This document shows positions 44,041 through 56,655 of a DNA stretch of 64,000 nucleotides, one piece after another. Under the pieces are notes generated by a model. It was not told the DNA's origin and searched no databases. It saw only the letters and a program-made list of their open reading frames with translations. Where the stretch lies: the NCBI GenBank assembly GCA_007449985.2, contig VIIQ02000167.1, positions 123,046 to 187,045 on the forward strand, written 5' to 3'. The stretch comes from Desmodesmus armatus (Eukaryota > Chlorophyta > Chlorophyceae > Sphaeropleales > Scenedesmaceae). The position numbers were made by a program, and so were the translations under genes. Positions within the stretch are counted from its first letter, which is position 1, and each line of letters begins with the position of its first letter.

Positions 44041-47000
44041 ATGGTGAGTGCATTTCATGATGTGTAGACGTATACGTTAGCGTTGAAGCATTTCAACACC
44101 CCGGCTGCAGCTTCGACACCCGGGTGGTGGGCGCGTGAAGCTTCCTTTGATCGTGGTGTTGCATCCAGCCCGCCTTCTTTTTGCCTACACTACGAAGGGG
44201 CTGGACATTATGTTGAAGTTGTCTTGAGTAGACTGTGTCAGCGCTGCAGTAGGATGCTTCACGAGGTGACTCGTATCTGCCCTGGACTGATCGCCTTGCT
44301 CGCAGGCCAAGCCCGTGGTTTTCTTCGACATTACTGCTGACGGTGCCCCTCTGGGCCGCATCGAGATGGAGCTGCGTGCCGACGTCGTGCCCAGGACAGC
44401 AGAGAACTTCCGCGCCCTCTGCACTGGTGAGACAGCAGATCTGTGCTACACTCAGAGGAACAGCAAGCGAACAAGCAGCAGCACCTAATACTAGCAGGCT
44501 AGAACCGTGTTTATAACCATCAGCAGTTTGATGAGCAGGTTTGGGCTGCATCAGGCCAGTAACTGAGCCGTCTGAGGGCACCTGCCTCCCTCTGGTCAAC
44601 CCTGCACCGTCCGCAGCTGCATCTTGCCAGTGGTAGCAGGACACCTGGCTCAGCTTATCCATGCACCGTCATATACATGCCTCCCCTCCCCAGCAGCAGC
44701 TGCATCTGCTGTATTCCTGCATGCGAGAAGGGTGGAGGCAGGTCCGCCCAGCCCCTGCACTCACTTTCGCATGTGCTGCCACACCAGTAATGACCCCCCC
44801 CTCTCACCCATGCGCTGTGCGTGTCGAACGCACTTAACGAGACTAGCCTGTCAGCACGACTGGTCATCACGACATGTACCTGCGGGATGCAACTACTGTG
44901 TCGAACACACACCCCTGCCCCCCCCCCCCTGCAGGCGAGAAGGGTGTTGGCAGGTCAGGCAAGCCCCTTCACTTCAAGGGCTCCACCTTCCACCGTGTCA
45001 TCACCGACTTCATGTGCCAGGGAGGTGACTTCACAGCAGGAAACGGAACAGGCGGCGAGTCAATCTACGGGAGAAGTTCGCTGATGAGAACTTCCGACTG
45101 AAGCACACAGGACCTGGTGAGTCAGCAGGAGCACAAATCAAAACCGCTGTGATAGCGCATGCCCATTCATCCCCCCCCCCCACACACACACACACACATA
45201 TGCCCTGGTCAGAAGAAGCAGCACAGATTCTTGGCTTGCTGACTCCACTTCTGCCCTGCCGTACACATGCACAGTGCTCCACCCCTCCCTCCTCCCCTCC
45301 CCCCCCCCCCCCCACCACCCTCCGGCCACAGGACATCAGCAGTGTTTGGTTTGCGAGTGGGCCTGCATGGGCATGTAGTGGGGTGGCGTGAGTACAAAAT
45401 GGGGGGGGGGTGAGTCAGCACCATCAGGCTGTCAGCAGTAGGTTATGAGCTGTACAGGGCTCTCATTACAATCTCATGCTTGCTGGGCTATCCAGCCCAG
45501 CGAAAGAAAGGGAAGGACTCGCAGGGTATGGAGGTTGTCCGCAGATAGAGGGGGAGGAGTTGCGCAGGGAGGAGGGAGGGAAAGGGGGGGAGGTGTCCTT
45601 GGAGGCGGGAGGGGGGAGGGGGGTTTCAAGGCAGCTGATGGGGTTCCAGCTGTCTCCGCATCTCCTAGGGCCAGCAGACTCACAGTAATACATGGCTAAT
45701 GTCTGCTTGTCTTGGCCATGTACTGCTCTGTGCGTTCTGGCCCTGCGATGATTTGGGAGACAGCTGCTAATGGCTCAGCTGCACTGGCTCACCAATGCAG
45801 CTGCTTGCAGCGTTGGCATTCAGGCAGGAGTAGGCCACAGTAGCCAACAGTGTTTGCAGCTACCAGGGGGTAATGTACAAGATCCATCTGCGCTGAATGC
45901 TTGCAGCCCCCCCCCCCCCTCTCACACAGACACAACCACTTCGGGCTTGGCATCACATGATCGCTGGTTGGCCGCACTGGTCAGCTCCTGTACACCACTG
46001 GCTGCAGTGTGATGTTGGCAGTGGCGTCAGGAGTTGGCTGGAGCAGCCAACAGAGCATGGGGGTACACAAGACACCTCTGCATCGAGAGCAGCCCCTTGC
46101 ACACCTTCCTCCTGGAGCTAGTAATGGTGTGGCAGTTCATGGCTGCACGGTCGGCTGCTCTGGTCAGCTCCTGACACCACTGCTCAGGGTAACGTCGGCA
46201 GTGTCGCCAGGAGTTGGCTGGAGCAGCCAACAGTGCATGTTGTTTAGCAGGGGTGGGGGGACACGAGGCACCTCTGCTGGGATTGCAACTTGCAGGAAGG
46301 CTCCCTGCCGGCCTTGCACACCTCCCTGCTAGAGCTTGTATTGGTTCGGCAGTACATGGCTGCATGGTTGGCTGTCCAGGTCTGCTCCTGCGTGCCAGCA
46401 GTCGTTGCAGCGGTTGCAGGGTATGCAGGAGTTGGCCGCAGCAGCCAATGGTGCATGTTGTCATTGGGGGACACAAGACACCTGTGCATCGACTGCAGCC
46501 CCTTGCACACCTCCCTGCTAGAGTAGTATTGATTTGGCAGTACATGGCTGCATGGTTGGCTGCCCCCGGTCTGCTCCTGCAACCCAGCAATCATAGCACT
46601 GGTTGCAGGGTATGCAGGAGGTGGCCGCAGCAGCTAACTGCGCATGTTGGTTCAGGGCGAATGCAAGACCCCTCTGCATTGAATGCTCCCCCCCCACACA
46701 CACACACACGCACCCCTCCTAGGGCCAGCAGTGGCTTGGCAGTCAATTGCTGCACGGTTGGCTGCTTTCGCCAGCTCCTGCTTGAATATTGCATCGATTC
46801 CTTTAGGAAGAGATGCCAATACAGCGCACGGGTCTCACACCCACACACATGACTGCCAAAAGTGGTCTGGAGTAAGGTCCAAGAGGTGGCCCAGCAAGGC
46901 TTGGCTAGTCGGTGTTGAACAGTATGGTAATAAGGAGTAAAAATCCTGTTTGTCAGCTGGTTATGGATGCAGCAGCAGCAAACGCAAATATTGCTCCTGC

Positions 47001-47400
47001 TGCTGTCGGCAGGGATGCAAAAGGCCACATTGCCAAAATAGTCGTGTGTATTTGTAGGTGGCGGTGGAGTCACGACTGTCTCCTATAAACGCCTGGTTGC
47101 AAAGACACCCTCATGAACATGGACGATATCCTTGCACGTGCAAAACTCACCGCAAGCCTCACAGCAGCACAAACGTGCTCGACACAACAATATTAAGCGT
47201 TTGATGTGGTGTTCGGGCCCAGGTTGCGGGGCAAGCGCGAGTTGACTAATTGGTGACTAACAGACTAATTGGTGACTAACAGACCGTCAGCTGTGGATGT
47301 GCCGAAGAGATACGGACATCAGCGGATCAAGCCCATCAGCAACGCTTGCGTGGACAAAAGGAGCAGGACAGGGGTATATGGGTGCAGCATACACGTTCAC

Positions 47401-47435
<35 letters not shown>

Positions 47436-50031
47436 AGCTTGCCATTGAGCAATGAGTGCCATGCCATATGGTACCCGATCATGTCGTATCTGAGTTTAAA
47501 ATCAATCCTAGGGTCAGCAATGGCTTGGTGGCACATACTGCACTTTTCGCTGCTCTGGGCAGCTCCAGCAAACAATGCACACATGTCACTGTGTGCAGTT
47601 CGGGCCGGAGTTTTGGCTGCAGCATCCAACAGTGTTGTCCAGGGTAAATGCAATACCCATCTGCATTGAATGCTTTGCAGCGCCCCCCCCCCCCCCCACA
47701 CACACACACTACCCTCCTAGCGCCAGCAATAGCTTAGCAGCCAATCAATGGTTGCACGGTGGGCTGCTCTGGTCAGCTCCTGCATGAAGTACGCAGCATG
47801 CCACTGTGTGCAGTTCATGCAGGAGTTGGCCGCAGCAGCCAACTGTGCATGTTGGTCCACAGTGAATGCAAGACCCATCTGCGCTGAATGCTTTGCAGCC
47901 CCCCCCCCCCCTCTCACACCCCGCACACCCCATTACCTGCATGTGACACCGCGTTGGACATGAGGCCAGCCCTTGCCTCTGAGCTGATGAGGTGTTTTGG
48001 GGCCAGGCAGTTCTGGAACGGCCCTACAAAAGTGGAGCCAGGAGCTCTGCCAGATCATGCGGACGTAAGCATAGGTTCGTGCGATCCATGGTTGCCTGGT
48101 TTTGACAAATCAAGCCACCATGCATCGCACGAACCTATGCTTACGCCCGCATGATCTGGCAGAGCTCCTGGCTTCAATGAATGCATACTCTTCCCCACCC
48201 CCACAGAGCTACCCAGGGCCTGAGCAGTGCATGTCTACGCAGTTGGCTGCTCTGGCTAGCTCGTGCCTAAGCTATTGAGGGTTGTCACAATCAGTTGATT
48301 CTGGATTGCCTAAACAACAGTGGACCCAACGGCTTTGCCAGACCAGGCTGACGCATGCAAGGTTGTGGGGATACAAAGATTGCTTGGTCTTGGTTGCATA
48401 CTCTTCCCCACTGCCCTCACAGAGTTACCCAGAGCCTCGGCTGTGGAGGGCTGCCGTGTTGACTGCTCTGGCTAGATCTTGTCTCTCGGTTGTGAGGTGG
48501 CTCAGAACCAGGTGGTCCTGGAATGCCTCAACAACAGTGGAACCAACAGCTCTGCCAGATCAGCCGGACGCAGGCATGGATATGGGGGATGCGAAGGGTG
48601 CATGGTCTTAGTTGCATGCCTTTTTCCCACCGCCTTTACATAGCTCCCAGTGCCTTGGCAGTGCATGGCTGTGGTGTTGGCTGCTCTGGCTGGCTCTTAT
48701 CTCTCGGTTGTGGAGGTCTTGTCAAGCACGTGGTTTGGGAAAGCCTCAACAACAGTGCAGCCAGGAGCCTACCAGAGCAGGCGACGCAGACATGGTTCTG
48801 GGGTTTGCATGGTTGCCTGGTCTTAGTTGCATGCTCTTCCCCCACTCCCCACACAGAGCTACCCAGCAGGTGGGCAGTGCATGGCTACGCGGTTTGGCTA
48901 GCTCTTGCCTAAGCTGTAGAGGATTGCAAAAACTTCGTGTTTCTGGAACGTCCCCAACAGTGGAGCCAAGAGCTCTGCCAGATCAAGCGTGTGCAGTCAT
49001 GGTTTTGGGCAATGCATGGTCTGCATGGCTGACCAGTATTAGTTGCGTGCCTTCCCCCCCCCCCCCACTAGAAGTCCCTTGCAGAGCTCCCAGTGCCTTG
49101 GCAGTGCACGGGTGTGGTGTTGGCTGCTCTGGCTAGCTCGTGCCTTCAGGTTGTGGGGGCTTGCCTGAATCGGGTGGTTCTGGAATGCCTCAACAATAAT
49201 GGAGCCACAAGCACTGCCAGATCATGCTGACGCATGCATAGTTTTGGGGTTGGCATGGTTGCCAGGTTGACAAGGTGTTGATTGCATGCCTTTTCCCACC
49301 CCCCTGGCACAGCTATCAGTGACTGAAGCCCCTCGCACACCTCCCTCCTAGAGCTTTCAGCGCCTCTGCAGGTAGTCAACAGCTGTGGCTTGGCTGTGTT
49401 GGTCAGAGCAGCCACAACATGCACATGGTTTTGATGGTTGCATGATAGTGCCTGTCTCTACTGAAGCCCCCTCACACACCTCCCTCCTGGAGCTACTATT
49501 GCCTGTGCAGTTGGTAAACAGCTGTGGGTTCGATGCACTGGCCACCTCCTGCCTGAACAGATGCTGTCTTATCACCATGGTGCAGTCACCTGTTTATGCA
49601 GGGGTTTGCTGAAGCAGCCAAAGGCCGTGCACCGGCTAGGGGCACGCTGCGGGACGCTGGCTGCTGCGTCCTCTGCTGCTATGACTGTGGCCAGGTCGCC
49701 CTCAGGGGCCTCATCTTCGTCCGCTTGCTGCGTCCCAGGCGCAGGAAGTGGCCCAGCTGGACTCTCTCAGGTCAGCCTCCACACCTCTTTCCCCACCCCC
49801 CTACACCCCTGCGCCACATCCCCACCCCTCTTCCCCCACCCCCCTACACCCATGCCCCATCCCCCCCCCCTCCAATCCAATGCAGGGCTTTGGGTCCAAG
49901 CCTGGCCTGCTGATATGTGTAGCAGTCCGCCGACTTGTATTCCCAGTATTCCAAAAGGCACACCACCCTGGGTTACTCCTGGCTGCTGCTGTTGCTGTCT
50001 GTGCCCTGGCTGTCTAGCGCAGCACTGCACT

Positions 50032-50062
<31 letters not shown>

Positions 50063-53000
50063 ATGGTTGAGCAGTGCGAGCAAGAGCAGCAGCAGCATCA
50101 GCAGCAAGCTGGCCCAGGTCGCACTCAGGGCGCTCACTCTTTTCAAAGGATGCGAGGCCAATGGGAGGAATCCTATGGCGTCACAAAGGGGTATCAAAGT
50201 CATTCTTTCTAGTCTTTGTTTCTTTTTTCTTTTATTTTTTCTTTCTTTCTTTCTGTTTTTCATTCTTTCTTTCGCGTGGCACAGCTGCTGCCATTGCTGT
50301 CGCTGCCGTTGCGGCTGCCAGCATGGTGTCCCTGCAGGATATCACGCAGGCTGCCATCGTCAACCATATCCTGGAATTCAGGATATGGTGGATGATGAGA
50401 GTTTGTCCTGATACCCATACATGAACAGCAGCGCAGCACACGCAGCAGCAGGACAAGGGTGCAAGGGGTGATTTGGTATTCAGAGCAAGACCAGGCTCAT
50501 GCATGCCAACACGAGTCCCCCCCCCCCAGGGTCATACAGAGGCCTTGGTACTGGGTGATTGTGTGGTTGAAAGCTCTGATCCAATCCTGCCTGCATAATC
50601 CCTGTCAACCCCGGCCAGTGGTGACAGCAGTGCAGGCAGGAGGTGGCCAGAGCCGGGTAACCTGGGTGAATCTTAGGGGATGCAAGCAGCAATCACCCCC
50701 CCCCACACACACACACACAAGAGTGTCACCCCCCCCTGCTATGTCAGCAGTGCCTTGGTAATTGATCACAGTGCGGGGTTGGCTGCCCTGGTCAGATCAT
50801 GCATGCACCCTGTGTTCTGAGCACAGCAGCGACAGGAGTGCCGGCGGGAGTTGCTAGAGCAGCCAAGCCTGTGTGAGGGTCCGAGGGCTGCTCCCCCCCC
50901 CCCCCCCCCTCCCCCTCCCCCTCCCCCCCCCCCCCCTTGGGCCCCTCCAAGAGCTGGCAGTGCCTTGGTTCTTGAACACTGCGGGGTTGGCTGCCCTGGT
51001 CTGCTCATGCCTGCATGTTGGGTACTGCCGAGCGGCAGTGTTGGCAGTGCAGGCAGGAGTGGCCAAAGCAGCCAATTGAGCGAGACTGTAGCCAAGGAAC
51101 AAGCAAGCAAACACCCTCCGCCGTACGTACTTTGTCAGCAGTGCAGGTCCTGGAGCTGCAAGTGCCTTGGCGCTTGGTTGCTGCAGTGTTGGCTGTCCTG
51201 GTCTGCTCATGCCTCCTCACATCCCGTTGTCAGCACGGTAGTGACAGGCAGGAGTGACCAGAGCAGTCAACTGTGCACGTTGTCCAGGGTGACTTGTAGT
51301 GGTTGCAGTGGGACCGTCCTGGGGGTACAACCCAACTGGGTACCTGCAGATAGTGAACATCTGGGCAGATAGTTGTAGCAGCGCAGTATGTTACCATCGT
51401 ATAACCCCAACTGCACAGTATCACGTTACATGTCGCAGTGACAGACCAAGCTGCAGCGACCGGGTATCACTTTGAACCACAAGGGCGGCCCGCCATCAAC
51501 ATCATATGGCAACACCAAGGGTTACAGCCCAGGGGTGTATCTGCAGACAGTGTCACTGCAACCACTACATAGTGATTATCTGCAGGTACGCACTTCGGTT
51601 GGTACCCCTCGGTCTTGCAGTGCAGGTCCGCCCATAGCATGACTAGCAGTAGCATTCCTAAAAGCAGCATCACTAGTAGTAGTACTGTGCTGCTACAGAC
51701 CGCAAGGCCCACCTGCCCTGGTGAATGCAAGGCTGTTGCACATGTCCCTCCAGTAGCTAGATCAGTGGCTGGGCAGTTGATGCATGTGGTTTGGCTGCTC
51801 TGCCCCCCCCCCCCCCCCGACGACCCCCCAAGTGTTGATACTGTTGGTTGTTGCCCCCTTTTGACGTGGCCCATTTAACCGTATCGGTGCTTCAGTTTTT
51901 TTCTTGGTGTACCTGAGTGGGGACCCTCACTGCAGGCAATGGAGCATGCTTGAGCAGCTTTCTATGTGTATGCCGGCCCCCTGGAGTGCGACTCTCCTTC
52001 AGAGCACACCCCTCCCAACAGGGTGCACCCCTGCTACAGCTTCCAGCGCCTTGGCAGTCAATGGCAGCGGGGCTGTGGCAGCGGGTTGTGGCTGCTCTGG
52101 TCACATCCTGCTTGTGCGCTGCACACCTGTCAGTACTCAGGTCTCACAGCTGCACAGGCAGTTGTAGCCATTGCCAGTGGTGCTTATGTGAGGCAGTGCA
52201 AGACTCCGTGTGCCTTGATTGCAGCCCCCCTCCCCCAAACCACCACCACCCCCCCTCCTCCCTCCTTCCCTCTTTAGCAGACTTTGTAGTGCCTTGTCAG
52301 TCGCTGTTTGAGTGTTGGATGCTCTGGCGCGGGTTGGTAGGCATGGCAGAGGGGAGTGAAAGACCTTCTGCCATTATGTGGCAGGCCTCTTGCACACACC
52401 TTGAGAGCATCCAGTGCTGTAGCAGCTGTGGGTTGGCTCCTTTCGCTAGTTCTTGCCTGTGATGCTGTCAAACTCCATCCAGTTCTGACAGCATTGCAGG
52501 CAGGGGCAGGCAAGATGAAGCAGAGGCAGATGTGGCTCAGGGAGATGCAAGCCCGCAACTATACCCACCTTGAGTTCTTTCTGCAGTGCAGGCAGTCCAT
52601 CCCCCCCCCCCCGGGGCACACACACACTTGCCCAGGAGTACCAGTGTTGCATGGGCAATAAAAGGCAGCGAGGTGGCAACTGCTCTGGCCAGCCCTACCC
52701 TGTGCTCAAGGACTGGGTGCTTTGCCCCATTCTTGGGGAGGCTGGGGCCAAGCACCCATACCCTGAGCAAAAGCAGCAGGGGGCCAGAGCAGCCACGGAT
52801 GCGCTCCTGGGTTGAGAGGGAAGAGGAGGTGCACTAATGCCTAGTCCATCCCCCCCTTTCAGGCGTGCAGTCCGTGGCTTACTGCCGTGCTCAACACACC
52901 CACACAGCTTCACCATTGCATGCCCTTCCACACACTCACACACATGTGCCCTTGTTTTCCTCCGCCCCCCCCCCCCCCCCCCTCCTTGCCCCCTTTCAGG

Positions 53001-53437
53001 CATCCTGTCCATGGCCAACGCTGGCCCCAACACCAATGGCAGCCAGTTCTTCCTGTGCACCGTGCCCACCTCCTGGCTGGACAACAAGCACGTCGTCTTC
53101 GGCCAGGTGGTCAAGGGCATGGACGTGGTGAGTGCCTCTTCCGAATATGCATTCTCTGGCGTTTTGGGAGCTGTGCCACCAGCTGCGGGGGGGGGGGGGC
53201 TACTTTTGATAGGGCAGGTTGACACCAAGCTTTGCAATCATGCCACGCACACACATGCGTGCTACTGTGCCGGAGCGTCTGATCCAGAACGATGAAGTGT
53301 TCAAGGGCTGCATGTGTACAGATCCTCACCACCGCTGCTGCATGCACCGGCAGGTGAAGAAGATTGAGGGCTACGGCAGCGGCAGCGGCAAGACATCCAA
53401 GAAGATCGTCATTGCCGACTGCGGCCAGATCTCCTAA
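44041..53437 (+). CDS. Cyclophilin-type peptidyl-prolyl isomerase
   Basis: Single-domain cytosolic cyclophilin of about 172 residues; isomerises peptidyl-proline bonds. Exons: 44041-44043 (only the ATG, followed by GTGAGT), 44306-44426 ([20 protein letters not shown]), 44935-45116 ([20 protein letters not shown]), 53000-53127 ([32 protein letters not shown]) and 53354-53437 (stop TAA). All phases agree. The active-site Arg (FHRVI), Gln (GSQFF) and Trp (SWLDNKH) are present. One base is missing in exon 3 near 45070 (GGGAGAAG where GGGGAGAAG is expected), shifting the frame before [15 protein letters not shown]; this is either a consensus error or a damaged allele. The intron 45117-52999 is unusually long for such a gene. 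Confidence 0.9.
47075..47400 (+). other. Non-repeat island in the cyclophilin intron
   Basis: This piece does not match the surrounding foldback units. It has TATAAA at about 47084 and, 35 bases on, an ATG opening a frame starting [19 protein letters not shown], which stops after about 25 codons. A second open stretch follows ([18 protein letters not shown]). I do not recognise a family; it may be an inserted gene fragment or chance. Confidence 0.25.
48036..48174. repeat. Near-perfect 57-bp hairpin
   Basis: Arms 48036-48092 and 48118-48174 are reverse complements in 55 of 57 positions with a 25-base loop. It lies inside the cyclophilin intron, in sense orientation within the transcript, and is much better matched than the surrounding foldback units, so it is recent. 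Confidence 0.93.
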
Positions 53438-53912
53438 ACAATCTCCCAAATATCTCGCTGCAGCGGCGGCAGCAGCAGCAGCGCGCTGTACCCCCCACAG
53501 CTGTGTGGAGGCAGCTGCGCTGCTACTGCTCTCAACCAGGGCTGCAAGCTGTTGTGACGGTATTTGCTGTGTCAGCAGACAGTCGCAGTAGCAGTGCACT
53601 GGGGACACAGTGACCCTCGTTTGGGAGGGGTGGGAATGCGGCAGCAAACAATGACCGGGAACGCTGACGGACATGCGTGGCAGGCAGGCAGGATGACAGT
53701 GTGGCTGATGCAGCTTTGGTTGGTGCAGGACGGAGCTTCTTGGACCCCCCAGTTGGGTTGCAGTTGTTATGCGGTTGGCTGGGTGTTGGGCGCTCTGTTG
53801 CAGCTGCTGCTGCTGCTGCTCGGAGCTGATTTTGAGTTGCGCAGCTGTCGCACTTGTGCTGTACCTGCCTGTGTGAGTATCACAGCTCTGCTGTGGAACT
53901 ACCATCATGGCA

Positions 53913-53917
53913 TGTAA
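53913..53917 (+). terminator. TGTAA polyadenylation signal of the cyclophilin gene
   Basis: TGTAA lies 476 bases after the stop codon at 53437. A long 3' UTR is common in green algae. Confidence 0.6.
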
Positions 53918-55533
53918 CATGCAAACATGATTAGCTTGATAGCTGCTATGGGTTAGCTACGGGATCCTGTACTGATGACAGTAGGGGATATTAAAGGCTG
54001 GCCTTGATCATCGAGATATTTTCATGCTGTTGGCCAGGATGAATGCACTCTGTCACTTGTAAGCGCACCCCAGAGGTCACCAGCAGCAGCAGATAGACAG
54101 CAGCAGTTGATGCACCTGGCAGAGGCTGAACTTAGCTGCAGCTGCGCCCAAGGCTTTGCATGAGTGTTGCTCTTGTGTAGACGCAGGGAGTGCATCCAGC
54201 CAATGCAACCATCCAAGGATGTGACATTCCTAAGTTGGGTATAAGCGCATGGGGGCGCCCAGTAAAAAACATATTCAGCCACGAATAATAAAAGGAACAT
54301 TTTCACTTGATCAGCATGCCTCCAGTCTCGTGTGATGATGGTGATCCATCAACTATGATATTGGATGAATGGATGGCATGAGTGCACATGTACAGGCGAC
54401 AGTTGCAATACACGCAACCAGGCTGGTAGCAGAGTGTTTGGCAGCCGGCGGGGACTTCCTTGTGCTGTAGTCAAAACTGCAGCAGGGACCCAAACACGCA
54501 GCATGTGGTTGCACATCTCTAAGTGTGCAGCTCCCCACCAGCACCAGGCATAGCAAAGTCACTTTCTCTCAAAGGTGCTGCCATCCCAAAACTTGTTTGG
54601 ATGTGAATTCGTTGTGGCTGGTGGCGCCTCCCTAGCGCTGAGCACTGCTTGCATTTGCACCTGCATATGCATCACTAATCACTTCTTTTCGTTGACAGAC
54701 ACGACAGCTTCAGCCTCTGCGATCTTACTACAACATAGCGCTGAGCACTGCTGAGAGTGAGGCATTGCCACAGCACAGCAACATCCACGCAAAATCAGGT
54801 GTTGTTGGTGTTCTGCGCTGGATGTTTCGTGCAGCCTGACCGCTGTACAGCATGGTGGTTAGCCACGCAGGACAGCCAGGCTGCCTCGCTGCAGTACTGC
54901 TGAAGTGTTTGACTAAAGTGCTGAAAGTGCGCACTTAAAGCCATGGACCTACTACCTGGCACAGGTGTGCACGATCAAGCAGACCAAGGGATGAGCAGGC
55001 TGATGGTCATGATTACTCATGACTCATTGTGGTGACTCACGTCCAAAAGGCAGCCGCGCACGCCAAGTTGCTCCAGACAGCTGAAAGGTGAGTTTGTTGA
55101 TTGAATATGCATAGAACTTACTGCATACGGATACAGTCTCAATGTGTGTACTGCCTGACTCAGCGGACCCGCTAGTGACCCATTGACCCAGCTGTCCCAT
55201 GCGTAGAATACTGCTTTTTGTTGAAGGGTACGTTTTCCGCTGTTAGAAGGTGGCTCAGACCGCTACAGCTGCCACGTCACTGTTACATTACGCTGCAACC
55301 AATCCTCCAATATAACAATAGTTGGGTTGGTGCGCCGATCAAAGCCAGCCTGCTGAATGTTCTCTAGCACTCGCTGTCGGCTTGCTGGTTCATCATACAC
55401 ACATATCGCGGCAGCTGCGCACGTGTGTGCACGGTACACCCCACCCGGAACTCCCGGAACCTAGCCAGCCAGTTGCCAGCCAGTCTGGTCGTGCAGCCTC
55501 TACCCTCAGCTAGAGCCTTGATCAAACGTAAAA
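53918..55533. other. Intergenic region, no gene seen
   Basis: About 1.6 kb without CAG tracts, C/G-runs or recognisable coding exons; base composition is more even than elsewhere. The last 200 bases are presumably the promoter and leader of the transporter gene. Confidence 0.5.
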
Positions 55534-55757
55534 ATGGCTCCACAGGCTGATAAGGTTGCGGACCGGCAGACTACACGGAAGCTGATCAGTGCCCTGCTGG
55601 CGATTTCTTTCGGGACAATCCTGGAATGGGTAAGCTTTCATAAACGCTCAACCGCATTCTCACTGCATACGTCGTTTCCAGTTCGATCTCACGATGGACT
55701 GTCTTCCTGTCGCTCCTGGATCTCGGCTGCCTTACTGCACTACAGTATGATTTCACG
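55534..55757 (+). CDS. MFS transporter, 5' exons only
   Basis: ATG 55534 opens a 96-base exon ending KLISALLAISFGTILEW before GTAAGC at 55630. The phase-0 junction then fits a 12-base exon at 55746-55757 (ACAG acceptor, codes YDFT, GTAAGT donor), giving the EWYDFT motif found at the start of the first membrane helix loop of metabolite:H+ symporter-type major facilitator proteins. The remaining exons, which should code the other membrane helices, are not visible before the retroelement coding region begins. An alternative acceptor at 55680 would give FDLT followed by an unrelated frame; I think it less likely. Substrate unknown. Confidence 0.55.
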
Positions 55758-56628
55758 GTAAGTTTGGGTTCGGGAACGATACCACACAGGCATGCATCAT
55801 CGGTTAGGTCACCGCATGCAGTAAAAGAAGAGCTGCAGTGTCGACAGCAGTTGCAGGCAGCTGACAGTTGGCTTCAGTTCAAACCCATCACTGCTGACAC
55901 GAGCAGCAGCTACACTGACCGATTCCTGCTGAGTGAGCAGTAATCCTCACAGGAAGGTTATGCTGTGTACAAGGCTATACAACACATGCCTTAGCAGAAT
56001 CAGTGTGATAGTTGACTAATCATGTTGAGTCAACAAGGACTCTGGGTGATATCAGATCATGCCAGATACTGCTGCGTGGCAGTGCTATTATTGGTGGTTA
56101 AGTGCTTGGGAGTTGTATGCGATGAGTTTGGTGCTGCGATGCACAGGATCACTGGCGGGTTCAGGGTTTACCGCCTGCAGTGCCGATTCCTTTGTGCCGC
56201 TGTGGTGCTCTGTGCGTCGCACTCGGCTTTGACAGTGCTTGGTGTAAACTTCTGGCAGTGTTTCCCGAGTACTCGCTCATTTGAATCCCCAATTCAGAGC
56301 GCACAGGTGCAGCAACCAGCCCCAGCAGCGACCTGTGGTCGAACCGGGTGCCTGAACATCACTCATACATTCATACAGCGCATCAACACTTTGCAAAGGA
56401 CTACAAGTGAGTATCTGCTACCCTCAGAGCAGCCAGCTGGCTGCGAAGCATCATTGCTGCAAGCTTTAGGCAGCAAACCACAAGCCGAGTGCCACATTTG
56501 CATTTATACACTTGTAGTAGCTCGCTAGTGCTCAACTGCGGGCGCTAGTGAAAGGGCCACTAGTGGGTGGTGGGCGCTGCCACGTGCCTGGCTACTGGGG
56601 GCATCGCGGCGCGTCTAGTAAGCATTAA
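55758..56628 (+). other. Transporter intron and/or 5' end of the retroelement
   Basis: Between the micro-exon and the gag frame I see no transporter exon. A 5' LTR or leader of the retroelement should lie here, but its ends cannot be found because the right-hand copy is outside the window. No convincing tRNA primer-binding site was recognised. Confidence 0.4.
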
Positions 56629-56655
56629 GGTGTTTTAAATACTATTATAGTTTAC

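Larger units (their letters stand above)
45117..52999 (+). repeat. 7.9-kb cyclophilin intron built of foldback repeats
   Basis: About fifteen or more diverged units of roughly 190-230 bp. Each carries TTGGCTGCTCTGGTCAGCTCCTGC, or close to it, and 40-60 bases later GCAGGAGTTGGCTGGAGCAG plus CCAAC, so the two parts are reverse complements and form a stem of about 24 bp. Clear examples: 45967-46055, 46142-46236, 46361-46450, 46552-46644, 47757-47850, 50775-50868, 50988-51083, 51189-51280. Many units are separated by C-runs with (CA)n. A pyrimidine tract lies at 50200-50275. Confidence 0.85.

Noticed and set aside
45345..45390. Exon-like piece after CCACAG in the cyclophilin intron
   Set aside because: It does not match cyclophilin and is followed by an in-frame stop; exon 3 joins directly to 53000.
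53219..53353. Possible extra cyclophilin exon ([14 protein letters not shown])
   Set aside because: The flanking exons 53000-53127 and 53354-53437 join in phase to a standard cyclophilin end without it.
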